Below, one piece after another: positions 46,672 through 56,220 of a stretch of 64,000 bases of DNA. The stretch spans positions 124,001-188,000 of the forward strand of contig NZ_CP108488.1 of assembly GCF_035987325.1 (NCBI RefSeq). Direction: 5' to 3'. The position numbers and the translations under genes were made by a program. The notes beneath the pieces are model-generated. The model worked only from the letters and a program-made list of their open reading frames with translations, was not told where the DNA came from and made no database searches. Positions within the stretch are counted from its first letter, which is position 1, and each line of letters begins with the position of its first letter. This stretch comes from Streptomyces sp. NBC_01244. Its GTDB lineage: Bacteria > Actinomycetota > Actinomycetes > Streptomycetales > Streptomycetaceae.

Positions 46672-49398
46672 ATGCCGGTTCCCCCCTTGAGCCGCCGCGC
46701 CGTGATCAAGGCGACCGGCGTCGCCGCCGTGGCCGCGACGGTCGGCCCCGTACTGAACACCGTCTCCGCCACGGCGCAGACGCCCCCGGTCAGGTCTGAC
46801 GTCGGAGTGTCGGTGTTCCCGTTCGACCTGGGTCAGGTCCGGCTCACCAGCAGCCGCTGGCTCGACAACCAGAACCGCACCCTGGCCTATCTCCGCTTCA
46901 TCGACGTCGACCGCCTGCTGTACAACTTCCGCACCAACCACCGGCTCTCCACCAACGCCGCGTCCCCGACCGGAGGGTGGGACGACCCGGCGTTCCCCTT
47001 CCGCACCCACGTGCAGGGCCACTTCCTCACGGCATGGGCCCAGGCCTACGCCGCGGTCGGGGACACCACCTGCCGCGACAAGGCCGACCGCATGGTGGCC
47101 GAACTCGCCAAGTGCCAGGCCAACAACTCCGCCGCGGGCTTCTCCGCCGGCTACCTGTCGGGCTTTCCCGAGGCCGACTTCACCAGCCTCGAAGCAGGCA
47201 CGCTGACCAACGGCAACGTCCCGTACTACTGCGTCCACAAGACCATGGCCGGTCTGCTCGACGTGTGGCGCCTCATCGGCAACACGCAGGCCCGTGACGT
47301 GCTCCTCGCGCTCGCCGGCTGGGTCGACCGGCGCAGCGCCGCGCTCAGCCAGAGCCGGATGCAGTCGTTGTTGGGCGTCGAGTTCGGCGGCATGAACGAG
47401 GTCTTGGCCGACCTCCACCAGCAGACCGGCGACGTACGCTGGCTGACCACCGCCCAGCGGTTCGACCACGCGGCGGTCTTCGACCCCCTCGCCGCGAACC
47501 TGGACCAACTGAACGGTCTGCACGCCAACACGCAGGTGCCCAAGTGGATCGGAGCCGTCCGCGAGTACAAGGCCACCGGGACGACCCGATACCGCGACAT
47601 CGCCGCCAACGCGTGGACGATCTGCACCACCTCGCACACGTACGCCATCGGCGGCAACAGCCAGGCGGAACACTTCCGGGCCCCGAACGCCATCTCCGGC
47701 TTCCTCGTCCCCGACACCTGCGAGCTCTGCAACTCCTACAACATGCTCAAGCTGACCCGAGAACTGTGGCAACTGGACCCCGGCCGGGCGTCGTACTTCG
47801 ACTTCTACGAGAAGACGCTGCTCAACCACGTCATCGGCGCCCAGAACCCGGCCGACCCGCACGGGCACGTCACCTACTTCACCCCCCTCAACCCGGGCGG
47901 CCGCCGCGGCAAGGGCCCGGCGTGGGGCGGCGGCACCTGGAGCACCGACTACGGCACGTTCTGGTGCTGCCAGGGAACGGGCATCGAGTCCAACACCAAG
48001 CTGATGGACTCCGTCTACTTCCACGACGGCAGCACCACCCTCACCGTGAACCTGTTCCTCCCCTCCGTCCTGAACTGGACCCAGCGAGGCATCACCGTCA
48101 CCCAGACCACCACCTACCCGGCCGACGACACCACAACGCTCAAGGTCACCGGCGGCGTAGGCGGGACCTGGTCGATGCGCGTCCGCATCCCCGGATGGGC
48201 TTCGGACGCCACCATCAGCGTCAACGGCGTCGCCCAGACCGTCACGGCCAGTCCGGGCACCTACGCCACGCTCACCCGATCCTGGGCCTCGGGCGACACC
48301 ATCACCGTGAAGCTCCCCATGCGCGTGGCTCTCCAGGCCGCCAACGACAACCCCGGTGTCGCGGCGATCACCTACGGCCCCGCCGTCCTCGCCGGCGACT
48401 ACGGCAGCACCGCACTGTCCTCCCTGCCGGCCCTGGACCCTTCCTCGATCACCCGAACCAACAGCACCGCCCTCGCCTTCACGGCCACCGCCAACGGTAC
48501 GAAGGTCGGCCTCGGCCCGTTCCACGACGCCCAGGGCTTCAACTACACCGTCTACTGGCGGACCGGCAGTCCCGGCTTCCGTCTCGTCAACGCGGCCAGC
48601 GGACTCGTCCTCGGCATCCGGGACATGTCCACCGCCGATGGGGGCCTCGCCCTGCAGTGGACCGACTCCGGCACCGCCGACCACAAGTGGGTCCTCATCG
48701 TCGACGGCGCCGCACTGCGGCTGCGCAACCTCAACAGCGGGAAGGTCCTCGGTGTGAAGGACATGTCCAGCGCCGACAACGCCCCGATCCTCCAGTGGAC
48801 CGACACCGGCACCGCCGACCACCGGTGGACCGTCGTCGACGCCGGCAACGGGTACCACAAGCTTCGGAACGTCCACACCGGCAAGCTGCTCGGCATCGAA
48901 GGCGGCTCCACCGCCAACGGCGCCGCAGCCGTACAGGTGCCCGACAGCGGCGCCCCCGCCGGCCAGTGGCAGTTCGTCCCCGACGGCGCCAGGCGCATCC
49001 AGAACGTCGCCAGCGGGCGGGTGCTCGGTGTGCGGGACATGTCCACCGCCGACGGCGGCCTCGCCATCCAGTGGGATGACAACGGCACCGCCGACCATCT
49101 CTGGACGGCCGTAGTCGACACCGGCGGCCACTTGCGCCTGCGCAACTCCCACAGCGGCAAGGTCCTCGCCGTGGAGAACGGCGACACCGCCAACGGCGCC
49201 CGGATCGTCCAGTGGGCGGACAACGGCGCCGCCGACCACCGGTGGCGCCTGCGCCACGGCGGCGGCGACACCTTCAGGATCCAGTGCGCCAACAGCGGCC
49301 GCGTCCTCGGCGTCTCCGGCGCCTCCACCGCCCAGGGAGCACAGACCGTTCTCTGGGACGACAACGGCACCAGCGACCACCTGTGGCGATTCATCTGA
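46672..49398 (+). CDS. Tat-exported GH127 beta-L-arabinofuranosidase with six ricin-type repeats
   Basis: A 908-residue secreted enzyme. A twin-arginine signal (LSRRAVIKATGVAAV) leads into a GH127 catalytic domain (about 45-615), with zinc ligands Cys350, Cys353 (CELCN) and the pair Cys432-Cys433 (FWCCQGTG), one of them the nucleophile, as in HypBA1. From about residue 625 six repeats of about 46 residues follow, each with LxNxxSGxVLGV and a QWxDxGTADHxW end, making two β-trefoils. GGAG six bases before the ATG at 46672 sets the start. It trims β-linked arabinose from plant glycoproteins or polysaccharides. Confidence 0.9.
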   Translation: MPVPPLSRRAVIKATGVAAVAATVGPVLNTVSATAQTPPVRSDVGVSVFPFDLGQVRLTSSRWLDNQNRTLAYLRFIDVDRLLYNFRTNHRLSTNAASPTGGWDDPAFPFRTHVQGHFLTAWAQAYAAVGDTTCRDKADRMVAELAKCQANNSAAGFSAGYLSGFPEADFTSLEAGTLTNGNVPYYCVHKTMAGLLDVWRLIGNTQARDVLLALAGWVDRRSAALSQSRMQSLLGVEFGGMNEVLADLHQQTGDVRWLTTAQRFDHAAVFDPLAANLDQLNGLHANTQVPKWIGAVREYKATGTTRYRDIAANAWTICTTSHTYAIGGNSQAEHFRAPNAISGFLVPDTCELCNSYNMLKLTRELWQLDPGRASYFDFYEKTLLNHVIGAQNPADPHGHVTYFTPLNPGGRRGKGPAWGGGTWSTDYGTFWCCQGTGIESNTKLMDSVYFHDGSTTLTVNLFLPSVLNWTQRGITVTQTTTYPADDTTTLKVTGGVGGTWSMRVRIPGWASDATISVNGVAQTVTASPGTYATLTRSWASGDTITVKLPMRVALQAANDNPGVAAITYGPAVLAGDYGSTALSSLPALDPSSITRTNSTALAFTATANGTKVGLGPFHDAQGFNYTVYWRTGSPGFRLVNAASGLVLGIRDMSTADGGLALQWTDSGTADHKWVLIVDGAALRLRNLNSGKVLGVKDMSSADNAPILQWTDTGTADHRWTVVDAGNGYHKLRNVHTGKLLGIEGGSTANGAAAVQVPDSGAPAGQWQFVPDGARRIQNVASGRVLGVRDMSTADGGLAIQWDDNGTADHLWTAVVDTGGHLRLRNSHSGKVLAVENGDTANGARIVQWADNGAADHRWRLRHGGGDTFRIQCANSGRVLGVSGASTAQGAQTVLWDDNGTSDHLWRFI

Positions 49399-49439
49399 CC
49401 CGGCGCCGAGTCCCCCGATCGCCACGGGCCGATCGCGGC

Positions 49440-49470
49440 GACGGGAAGTCGAGTGGGAGGCGCTCCCGTC
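49440..49470. terminator. hairpin between GH127 and the CebR-like gene
   Basis: GACGGGA (49440-49446) and TCCCGTC (49464-49470) enclose an inner inverted repeat, GGGAG-gcg-CTCCC (49455-49467). It lies between convergent genes and is read as a bidirectional terminator. Confidence 0.45.
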
Positions 49471-49504
49471 AGATCGGGCCGGCCCTGCCGGAAGCGCCCG
49501 CCCA

Positions 49505-50536
49505 TCAGGCCGACGCGGGCAGATCGGGGGCGGACTCGCGCACGGTCAGGCGGGTCGGGAGGATCAGCGGGGTGGGGCGGTGTCCCTCGATGGCACTGAC
49601 CAGCATCCTGGCCATCTCCTGGCCCAGCGCCCGCACCGGCTGATGGACCGTGGTCAGCGGCGGGCTGGTGTGCCGGGCGCTCGCCAGGTCGTTGAAGCCG
49701 ATCACCGCGACGTCCTCGGGCACCCGGAGCCCCCGTTCCCGCAAGGTGCGCAGAGCGCCGATGGCCATCGCGTCGGAGGCCGCGAACACCGCGTCGGGAT
49801 CGGGGTGTGCCCGGAGCAGCCTCTCCATCGCCCCGGCCCCGCCCTCCTCGGTGAACTGCCCGGGCTCAACTCCGAGCAGCGGCAGCCCGGACAAGGTCAG
49901 ACCGTCGGTGAACCCCTGCTCCCGCGCGACGGAGGCCCTGGTGTCCACCTGGCCGGTGATCATGACGGGCCGTCGGCGGCCCGTGCGCGCGAAGTGCTCG
50001 GCGGCCAGGCGGGCACCGCCCCGGTTGTCGGCGTCCACGTACCAGGTAGGTTCGCCAATGAGGGGAAGTCCGCCGAAGACGACGGGCAGATCGACCTCCT
50101 CGCCCAGGCGTCCCAGCGGATCGTCGCCCCGCAGCGCCATCAGCATGACGCCGTCGGCCCGTCGGGAGCGCAGCAACCGTTCGAACCTCTCCCGGCCGCG
50201 CGGGGTGTTGGCCAGCAGCAGGATCAGTTCCAGTTCGGTCTGCTCCAGCGCCTCGCTGACGCCGACGATGACCTCCGCGAAGAACGGGTCGGCGAACAGC
50301 CCCGGTTCGTCGCTGGAGACTGCCAGCACCACCGCTCCCACCCTACGGGTCGCCAGGGCCTGAGCGGACGGGTTGGGCACGAAATCCAGCTCGCGCACCG
50401 CTCGTTCGACCGCCTCCCGTTTGGCGCGGCTGACGTGCGGGGCGTTGTTGATCACCCGGGATGCCGCCGTGCGTGACACACCGGCTCGTGCGGCCACCTC
50501 GTCGAGCGTGGGCATGCGCTTGGGCGACGGCTCCAT
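49505..50536 (-). CDS. cebR: LacI-family regulator, CebR-like
   Basis: A 343-residue LacI-type repressor. Helix-turn-helix at about 8-27 (LDEVAARAGVSRTAASRVIN) and a sugar-binding domain that ends with the usual TTVHQPVRALG and LILPTRLTVRESAP. ATG at 50536 is chosen because GAGGAG lies upstream. It is divergent from two GH6 cellulases whose control region has two TGGNAGCGCTTCCA boxes, close to the CebR box TGGGAGCGCTCCCA, and one perfect box lies before GH9. CebR responds to cellobiose; that role here is inferred from sites and context. Confidence 0.8.
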   Translation of the reverse strand: MEPSPKRMPTLDEVAARAGVSRTAASRVINNAPHVSRAKREAVERAVRELDFVPNPSAQALATRRVGAVVLAVSSDEPGLFADPFFAEVIVGVSEALEQTELELILLLANTPRGRERFERLLRSRRADGVMLMALRGDDPLGRLGEEVDLPVVFGGLPLIGEPTWYVDADNRGGARLAAEHFARTGRRRPVMITGQVDTRASVAREQGFTDGLTLSGLPLLGVEPGQFTEEGGAGAMERLLRAHPDPDAVFAASDAMAIGALRTLRERGLRVPEDVAVIGFNDLASARHTSPPLTTVHQPVRALGQEMARMLVSAIEGHRPTPLILPTRLTVRESAPDLPASA

Positions 50537-50646
50537 GAACGAACTGCTCCTCAGGCTCACGCGAACAGCGAACAGCGAACAGCGGCCATGATTCCATCAC
50601 CGCCCCGAGTTCGGGCCTGCACCCGGCGCCGCCCTCGGCCTCGATC

Positions 50647-50660
50647 TGGTAGCGCTTCCA
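50647..50660. promoter_or_regulatory. CebR-type box, distal
   Basis: TGGTAGCGCTTCCA, one mismatch from a perfect palindrome, lies between the regulator and the GH6 genes and near the regulator promoter, so it may serve autoregulation. Confidence 0.65.
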
Positions 50661-50709
50661 ACCAATGGCGCCACACCGACCCCCGACAGTACTTCCGTGT
50701 TCAACCACT

Positions 50710-50784
50710 TGACACACCCCGGCGACGGCCCCAATCATCCCATCAGCGCGGTCCGACCCCACACCAAAACTGGAAGCGCTTCCA
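50710..50784 (+). promoter_or_regulatory. promoter and proximal CebR-type box of the GH6 pair
   Basis: TTGACA at 50710-50715 is followed after 17-18 bases by a weak -10 (CAATCAT region, 50733-50739). The perfect palindrome TGGAAGCGCTTCCA lies at 50771-50784, downstream of the expected transcription start and 28 bases before the ATG. Confidence 0.7.
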
Positions 50785-50812
50785 CTTCCCCACCCCCACC
50801 GGAGGAAGAACC

Positions 50813-51784
50813 ATGCGCAAGTCCGTCCGAGCCGCATCCGCCCTGCTGGCCAGTGCCCTCACCGCCGGTCTCGCCCTGATCAACGCCGGCCCGGCGTACG
50901 CCGCCGACCCGACCACCATGACCAGCGGCTTCTACGCCGACCCCGACAACTCCGCCCTGCGGTGGACCAACGCGAACCCAGGCGACGGGCGGGCGGCGGC
51001 GATCCGGACGTCCATCGCCAACACCCCGGCGGCCCGCTGGTTCGGCAACTGGAGCGGCGACATCGGCGCGGCCACCGGCGCCTACGCCGGCCGCGCGGAC
51101 TCCTACGACAAGTTGCCGATCCTGGTCGCGTACAACATCCCCAACCGGGACATCTGCGCCGGCCACTCCGGCGGCGGCGCCGGGAGCCGCGCCGCGTACG
51201 ACGCCTGGATCGCCGCCTTCGCCAGTGGCATCGGCAGCCGCCCGGCCGTCGTCGTCCTCGAACCCGACGCGCTCGGCCACGAGAGCTGCATGACGGCCGC
51301 CCAGATCACCGAACGCAACGCCATGCTGAAGAACGCGATCGCCCAGTTGAAGGCCAAGGCACCCAATACCTGGGTCTACCTCGATGCCGGGAACCCCGGC
51401 TGGATCGGCGCCTCGACGATGGCGCAGCAGCTCGCCGCCGCCGGTGTCAGCGGGGCACGCGGCTTCGTGCTGAACGTCTCCAACTACTTCACCACCGACC
51501 AGAACACCTCCTACGGCAACGCCGTCAACTCCGCCCTGGGCTCCTACGGCTACACCAAGCCGTTCGTCGTCGACACCAGCCGCAACGGCAACGGTTCCAA
51601 CGGCCAGTGGTGCAACCCCGCCGGCCGCCGGATCGGCACTCCCAGTCAGCGCGGCGGCGGTGCCGAGATGCTGCTGTGGATCAAGGTCCCCGGCGAGTCC
51701 GACGGCAACTGCGGTGTCGGGGCCGGCTCCTCGGCCGGGCAGTTCCTGCCGGAGGTCGCCTACAAGATGATCTACGGCTACTGA
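50813..51784 (+). CDS. secreted GH6 endoglucanase
   Basis: A 323-residue exported GH6 cellulase. Signal peptide 1-30 (GPAYA), then the catalytic domain directly, with no cellulose-binding module. The proton donor Asp152 lies in VVVLEPDALGH, and the C-terminal loop reads WIKVPGESDGNCG. GGAGG precedes the ATG at 50813. The short length and missing loops suit an endoglucanase. A second GH6 gene follows after 35 bases. Confidence 0.93.
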   Translation: MRKSVRAASALLASALTAGLALINAGPAYAADPTTMTSGFYADPDNSALRWTNANPGDGRAAAIRTSIANTPAARWFGNWSGDIGAATGAYAGRADSYDKLPILVAYNIPNRDICAGHSGGGAGSRAAYDAWIAAFASGIGSRPAVVVLEPDALGHESCMTAAQITERNAMLKNAIAQLKAKAPNTWVYLDAGNPGWIGASTMAQQLAAAGVSGARGFVLNVSNYFTTDQNTSYGNAVNSALGSYGYTKPFVVDTSRNGNGSNGQWCNPAGRRIGTPSQRGGGAEMLLWIKVPGESDGNCGVGAGSSAGQFLPEVAYKMIYGY

Positions 51785-51819
51785 CCCCGCGACCCGAACA
51801 CCCCTACCGAAGGAACCCC

Positions 51820-53109
51820 GTGCGTATCCCCCTGCACCGATTAGTCCTGGCATCGAGCGCACTCACGCTGCTCCTCGGCGCCGTCGCCCCGGCCTCTGCC
51901 GAGGCGAGCTCCGCGCCGGCCTCCCACACGCTCCCCACGAACACCCGCTTCTACGTCGATCCCGACGGCGACGCGGTCCACCAGGCCGTCACCGACCTCC
52001 TCCACCGCGACTTTGAAGGCGCCAGGTCCATGGCGAAGCTGGCCAGTTGGCCGGAGGCCTCCTGGTTCACCGATGGCACCCCGGAGCAGGTCGAATCCCG
52101 AGTACGCGACCTGGTACGCCGCGCCGAGCGGACCCGGACGGTTCCCGTCCTGGTGGCCTACAACATCCCGCTGCGCGATTGCTCCCAGTACTCCTCCGGC
52201 GGCGCGCAGTCGGATGCCGAGTACCAGGCCTGGATCAGCGCCTTCGCCCGGGGGCTCGGCCGCAGCAAGGCCGTCGTCATCCTCGAGCCGGACGGGCTGG
52301 CCAACCTCCCCTCCGACTGCGGTCCCGGCAGCGACCCCACCGGCGCGATCACCACCGGACGCTTCGCCGACCTCAACCACGCGATCGACGCCCTGGAGCG
52401 GCAGCCGAACAGCATCGTCTACCTGGACGCCGGCAACAGCCACTGGCGCAGCGTCGGCGACATCGCGCAACGCCTCCTCCAGGCCGGTGTCACCCGCACC
52501 CAGGGCTTCTCACTGAACGTCTCCAACTATCTGGCCACCGACCTGTCCACCCGTTACGGCACCTGGGTCTCGCAGTGCCTGTGGTTCGCCACCAAGGGCC
52601 CGGACTGGGCCAGGGGACACGCCGACTGGTGCGCGAGCCAGTACTACTCCCCCGCAGCACCGAACGACGGGCAGCCGGGAAACTCCGTGAACGTGGACGA
52701 CCCGTCCACTTGGCACTGGACCGACCGGTGGTTCCAGCAGAACGTCGGCACCCCGCCCGCACAGGAGCTCACCCACCTCGTCGTCGACACCAGCCGCAAC
52801 GGCCGGGGCGCCTGGACCCCGCCCGCGGGCAAGTACAGCGGCGACCCGCAAACCTGGTGCAACGCTCCCGGTCGCGGCGTCGGCGACCGGCCGACCGCGA
52901 ACACCGGCGTCCCGCTCGTCGACGCCTACCTGTGGATCAAGACCGTCGGCCAGTCAGACGGCCAGTGCAACCGCGGCATCCCGGGCGGCACCATCGATCC
53001 GGAGTACGGCATCGTCGATCCCGCGGCCGGCGTGTGGTGGCCGGAGCAGGCCAAGTCCCTCGTCCGGAACGCCGAGCCCGCACTGGACTTCAACACGGTC
53101 CTGCGCTGA
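51820..53109 (+). CDS. secreted GH6 cellulase, cellobiohydrolase-like
   Basis: A 429-residue exported GH6 enzyme with signal peptide about 1-30 and no binding module. Active-site features include VVILEPDGLANLP, WIKTVGQSDGQC and the extra loops (about 245-290, YYSPAAPNDGQPGN) that in GH6 exoenzymes form the tunnel roof; this suggests a cellobiohydrolase. GTG at 51820 follows GAAGGA. It shares transcription with the endoglucanase and is ended by the hairpin at 53149-53187. Confidence 0.92.
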   Translation: MRIPLHRLVLASSALTLLLGAVAPASAEASSAPASHTLPTNTRFYVDPDGDAVHQAVTDLLHRDFEGARSMAKLASWPEASWFTDGTPEQVESRVRDLVRRAERTRTVPVLVAYNIPLRDCSQYSSGGAQSDAEYQAWISAFARGLGRSKAVVILEPDGLANLPSDCGPGSDPTGAITTGRFADLNHAIDALERQPNSIVYLDAGNSHWRSVGDIAQRLLQAGVTRTQGFSLNVSNYLATDLSTRYGTWVSQCLWFATKGPDWARGHADWCASQYYSPAAPNDGQPGNSVNVDDPSTWHWTDRWFQQNVGTPPAQELTHLVVDTSRNGRGAWTPPAGKYSGDPQTWCNAPGRGVGDRPTANTGVPLVDAYLWIKTVGQSDGQCNRGIPGGTIDPEYGIVDPAAGVWWPEQAKSLVRNAEPALDFNTVLR

Positions 53110-53148
53110 CCGGAGATACGAACCGAAGGAAATACCCGCAGCCCAGTC

Positions 53149-53187
53149 GAGCGATCCTCATCGAAATACTTTCGATGAGGATCGCTC
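53149..53187. terminator. perfect 18-base hairpin terminator
   Basis: GAGCGATCCTCATCGAAA (53149-53166) pairs perfectly with TTTCGATGAGGATCGCTC (53170-53187) around a three-base loop TAC, 39 bases after the GH6 stop. The top of the stem by itself reads CGAAATACTTTCG, the same pattern as the xylanase operator nearby. Confidence 0.85.
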
Positions 53188-53228
53188 TATGAAAAGCGGC
53201 TATTGGGCTATCCAGAGAGACGATTTCT

Positions 53229-53276
53229 CGAAACCCTTTCGAAACTATTGACATGTTTCGGCGGTGTTTCCAGACT
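53229..53276 (+). promoter_or_regulatory. promoter and operator of the XlnA-type xylanase
   Basis: CGAAACCCTTTCG (53229-53241) ends seven bases before TTGACA (53248-53253), which is followed at 17 bases by CAGACT (53271-53276). A further wide inverted repeat, CGAAAC (53240-53245) and GTTTCG (53255-53260), straddles the -35. The CGAAA-N3-TTTCG pattern equals the operator at 41528, so the regulator at 41725 probably acts here too. Confidence 0.7.
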
Positions 53277-53345
53277 GATGCCAGAGGCGATACCCCCCGT
53301 CTGAATCCGGGTGCCGGGTATCGGCCTTGAATATGTACGCCCTGA

Positions 53346-54881
<1,536 letters not shown>

Positions 54882-54909
54882 CGACCTGCCACGGTGAAAG
54901 GGTGAACCG

Positions 54910-56136
54910 ATGAAGACCTATGGTGCGGCTTCCCCCGCCCCTCCACGAAGGCATCGCCGGTGGTCCCGGATCGCCGCCGTGGTGGCTGCGACGCTCGCGA
55001 TCGGCGTGTTCTTCGCGGTGAAACCGACGCCCGCCGAGGCGGCGACGGTGGACGGCAATGCCTGGTACGTCCTGGTCAACCGCAACAGCGGCAAGGCGCT
55101 GGACGTCTATGGCTCGTCCACCGCCGACGGCGCGCGGGTCAGTCAGTGGACGCGCAGCGACGGAGCCAACCAGCAGTTCCGCCTGGCCGACTCCGACTCG
55201 GGCCACGTCCGGCTGATCAACCGCAACAGCGGCAAGGCCGTCGAGATGCAGGGCGGCTCCACCGCCGACGGCGGCAACGTCGTCCAGTACACCGACTGGG
55301 GTGGCGCCAACCAGCAATGGCAGATGGTCAAGCTGTCGTCCGGTGGCGGCGGATGCGGCAGCGCCCCGACTCTGGCGAGCGGTACGCACACGATTCAGAG
55401 CAGTGGTAAGAGCCGCAGCTTCATCCTCAGAGTTCCCGACAACTACACCAACAGCCGGCCCTACCGGCTGATCTTCGCGTTCCACTGGCGGGGCGGAACC
55501 GCCGGCGACGTCGCCTCGGGCGGAACGAGCGGGACTGCATGGTCCTATTACGGCCAACAGGAACAATCGAGCAACAGCGCCATCCTCGTCGCCCCCCAGG
55601 GACTCGGCAACGGCTGGGCCAATTCGGGCGGTGAGGACGTCACCTTCGTCGACGACATGATCCGGCGAATCGAGGGCGGCCTCTGCGTCAACACGACCCA
55701 GCGCTTCGCCACCGGATTCAGCTGGGGCGGCGGTATGAGCCACGCACTCGCATGCACCCGGGCGAACGTCTTCAGGGCTGTCGCGGTCATCTCCGGCGGC
55801 GAGATCAGCGGGTGCAGCGGCGGCACCCAGCCCATCGCCTACTTCGGAATCCACGGCGTCGGCGACTCCGTCCTCAACATCGCGCAAGGACGGTCCCTGC
55901 GCGACAGGTTCGTCGGCAACAACGGCTGCACTCCCCAGAACCCGCGCGAGCCGGCGCCGGGCAGCCGGACGCACATCACCTCCACCTACTCGGGGTGCCT
56001 TGCCGGGTACCCGGTCCAATGGGCCGCTTTCGACGGAGGCCACCTGCCCGGTCCGGTCGACGGCTCCCCCAACGAGAGCGGCGTCACGACCTGGACCAAG
56101 GCAGAGATCTGGAGGTTCTTCTCGCAGTTCCAGTGA
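54910..56136 (+). CDS. secreted CE1 feruloyl/acetylxylan esterase with ricin-type domain
   Basis: A 408-residue exported esterase. A long basic start and signal segment (about 1-44) are followed by a ricin-type module (about 46-142, with NQQFRL and NQQWQM) very like that of the GH62 enzyme at 31773, and by an α/β-hydrolase domain of the CE1/PHB-depolymerase kind from about 155. The nucleophile Ser271 is in GFSWGGG; Asp in HGVGDSV and His in DGGHLPG complete the triad. It probably removes ferulate or acetate from xylan and is co-transcribed with xlnA. Ends at a strong hairpin. Confidence 0.88.
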   Translation: MKTYGAASPAPPRRHRRWSRIAAVVAATLAIGVFFAVKPTPAEAATVDGNAWYVLVNRNSGKALDVYGSSTADGARVSQWTRSDGANQQFRLADSDSGHVRLINRNSGKAVEMQGGSTADGGNVVQYTDWGGANQQWQMVKLSSGGGGCGSAPTLASGTHTIQSSGKSRSFILRVPDNYTNSRPYRLIFAFHWRGGTAGDVASGGTSGTAWSYYGQQEQSSNSAILVAPQGLGNGWANSGGEDVTFVDDMIRRIEGGLCVNTTQRFATGFSWGGGMSHALACTRANVFRAVAVISGGEISGCSGGTQPIAYFGIHGVGDSVLNIAQGRSLRDRFVGNNGCTPQNPREPAPGSRTHITSTYSGCLAGYPVQWAAFDGGHLPGPVDGSPNESGVTTWTKAEIWRFFSQFQ

Positions 56137-56150
56137 CACGCCCGCACCAT

Positions 56151-56183
56151 GGAGTGGAGCCGGGAAGAACCTGGCTCCACTCC
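56151..56183. terminator. bidirectional terminator between esterase and GH9 genes
   Basis: GGAGTGGAGCC (56151-56161) and GGCTCCACTCC (56173-56183) form a perfect 11-base stem with an 11-base loop between convergent genes. Confidence 0.8.
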
Positions 56184-56220
56184 GTCGTCCATCGCCGGGC
56201 GGGCGGGGCGTGACGATCGT

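Noticed and set aside
46651..49425. A 924-residue open frame opposite the GH127 gene
   Set aside because: It is valine/glycine-rich with no start site, and mirrors the third-position bias of the real gene. Typical of high-GC antisense frames.
49454..49467. TGGGAGGCGCTCCC read as a CebR box downstream of GH127
   Set aside because: It has an extra base in the centre, which breaks the spacing of the palindrome, and lies between two gene ends, where a terminator is more likely.
53162..53174. CGAAATACTTTCG read as a third xylan operator
   Set aside because: It is the tip of a perfect 18-base terminator stem, so its symmetry has another explanation; kept only as a question in the findings.
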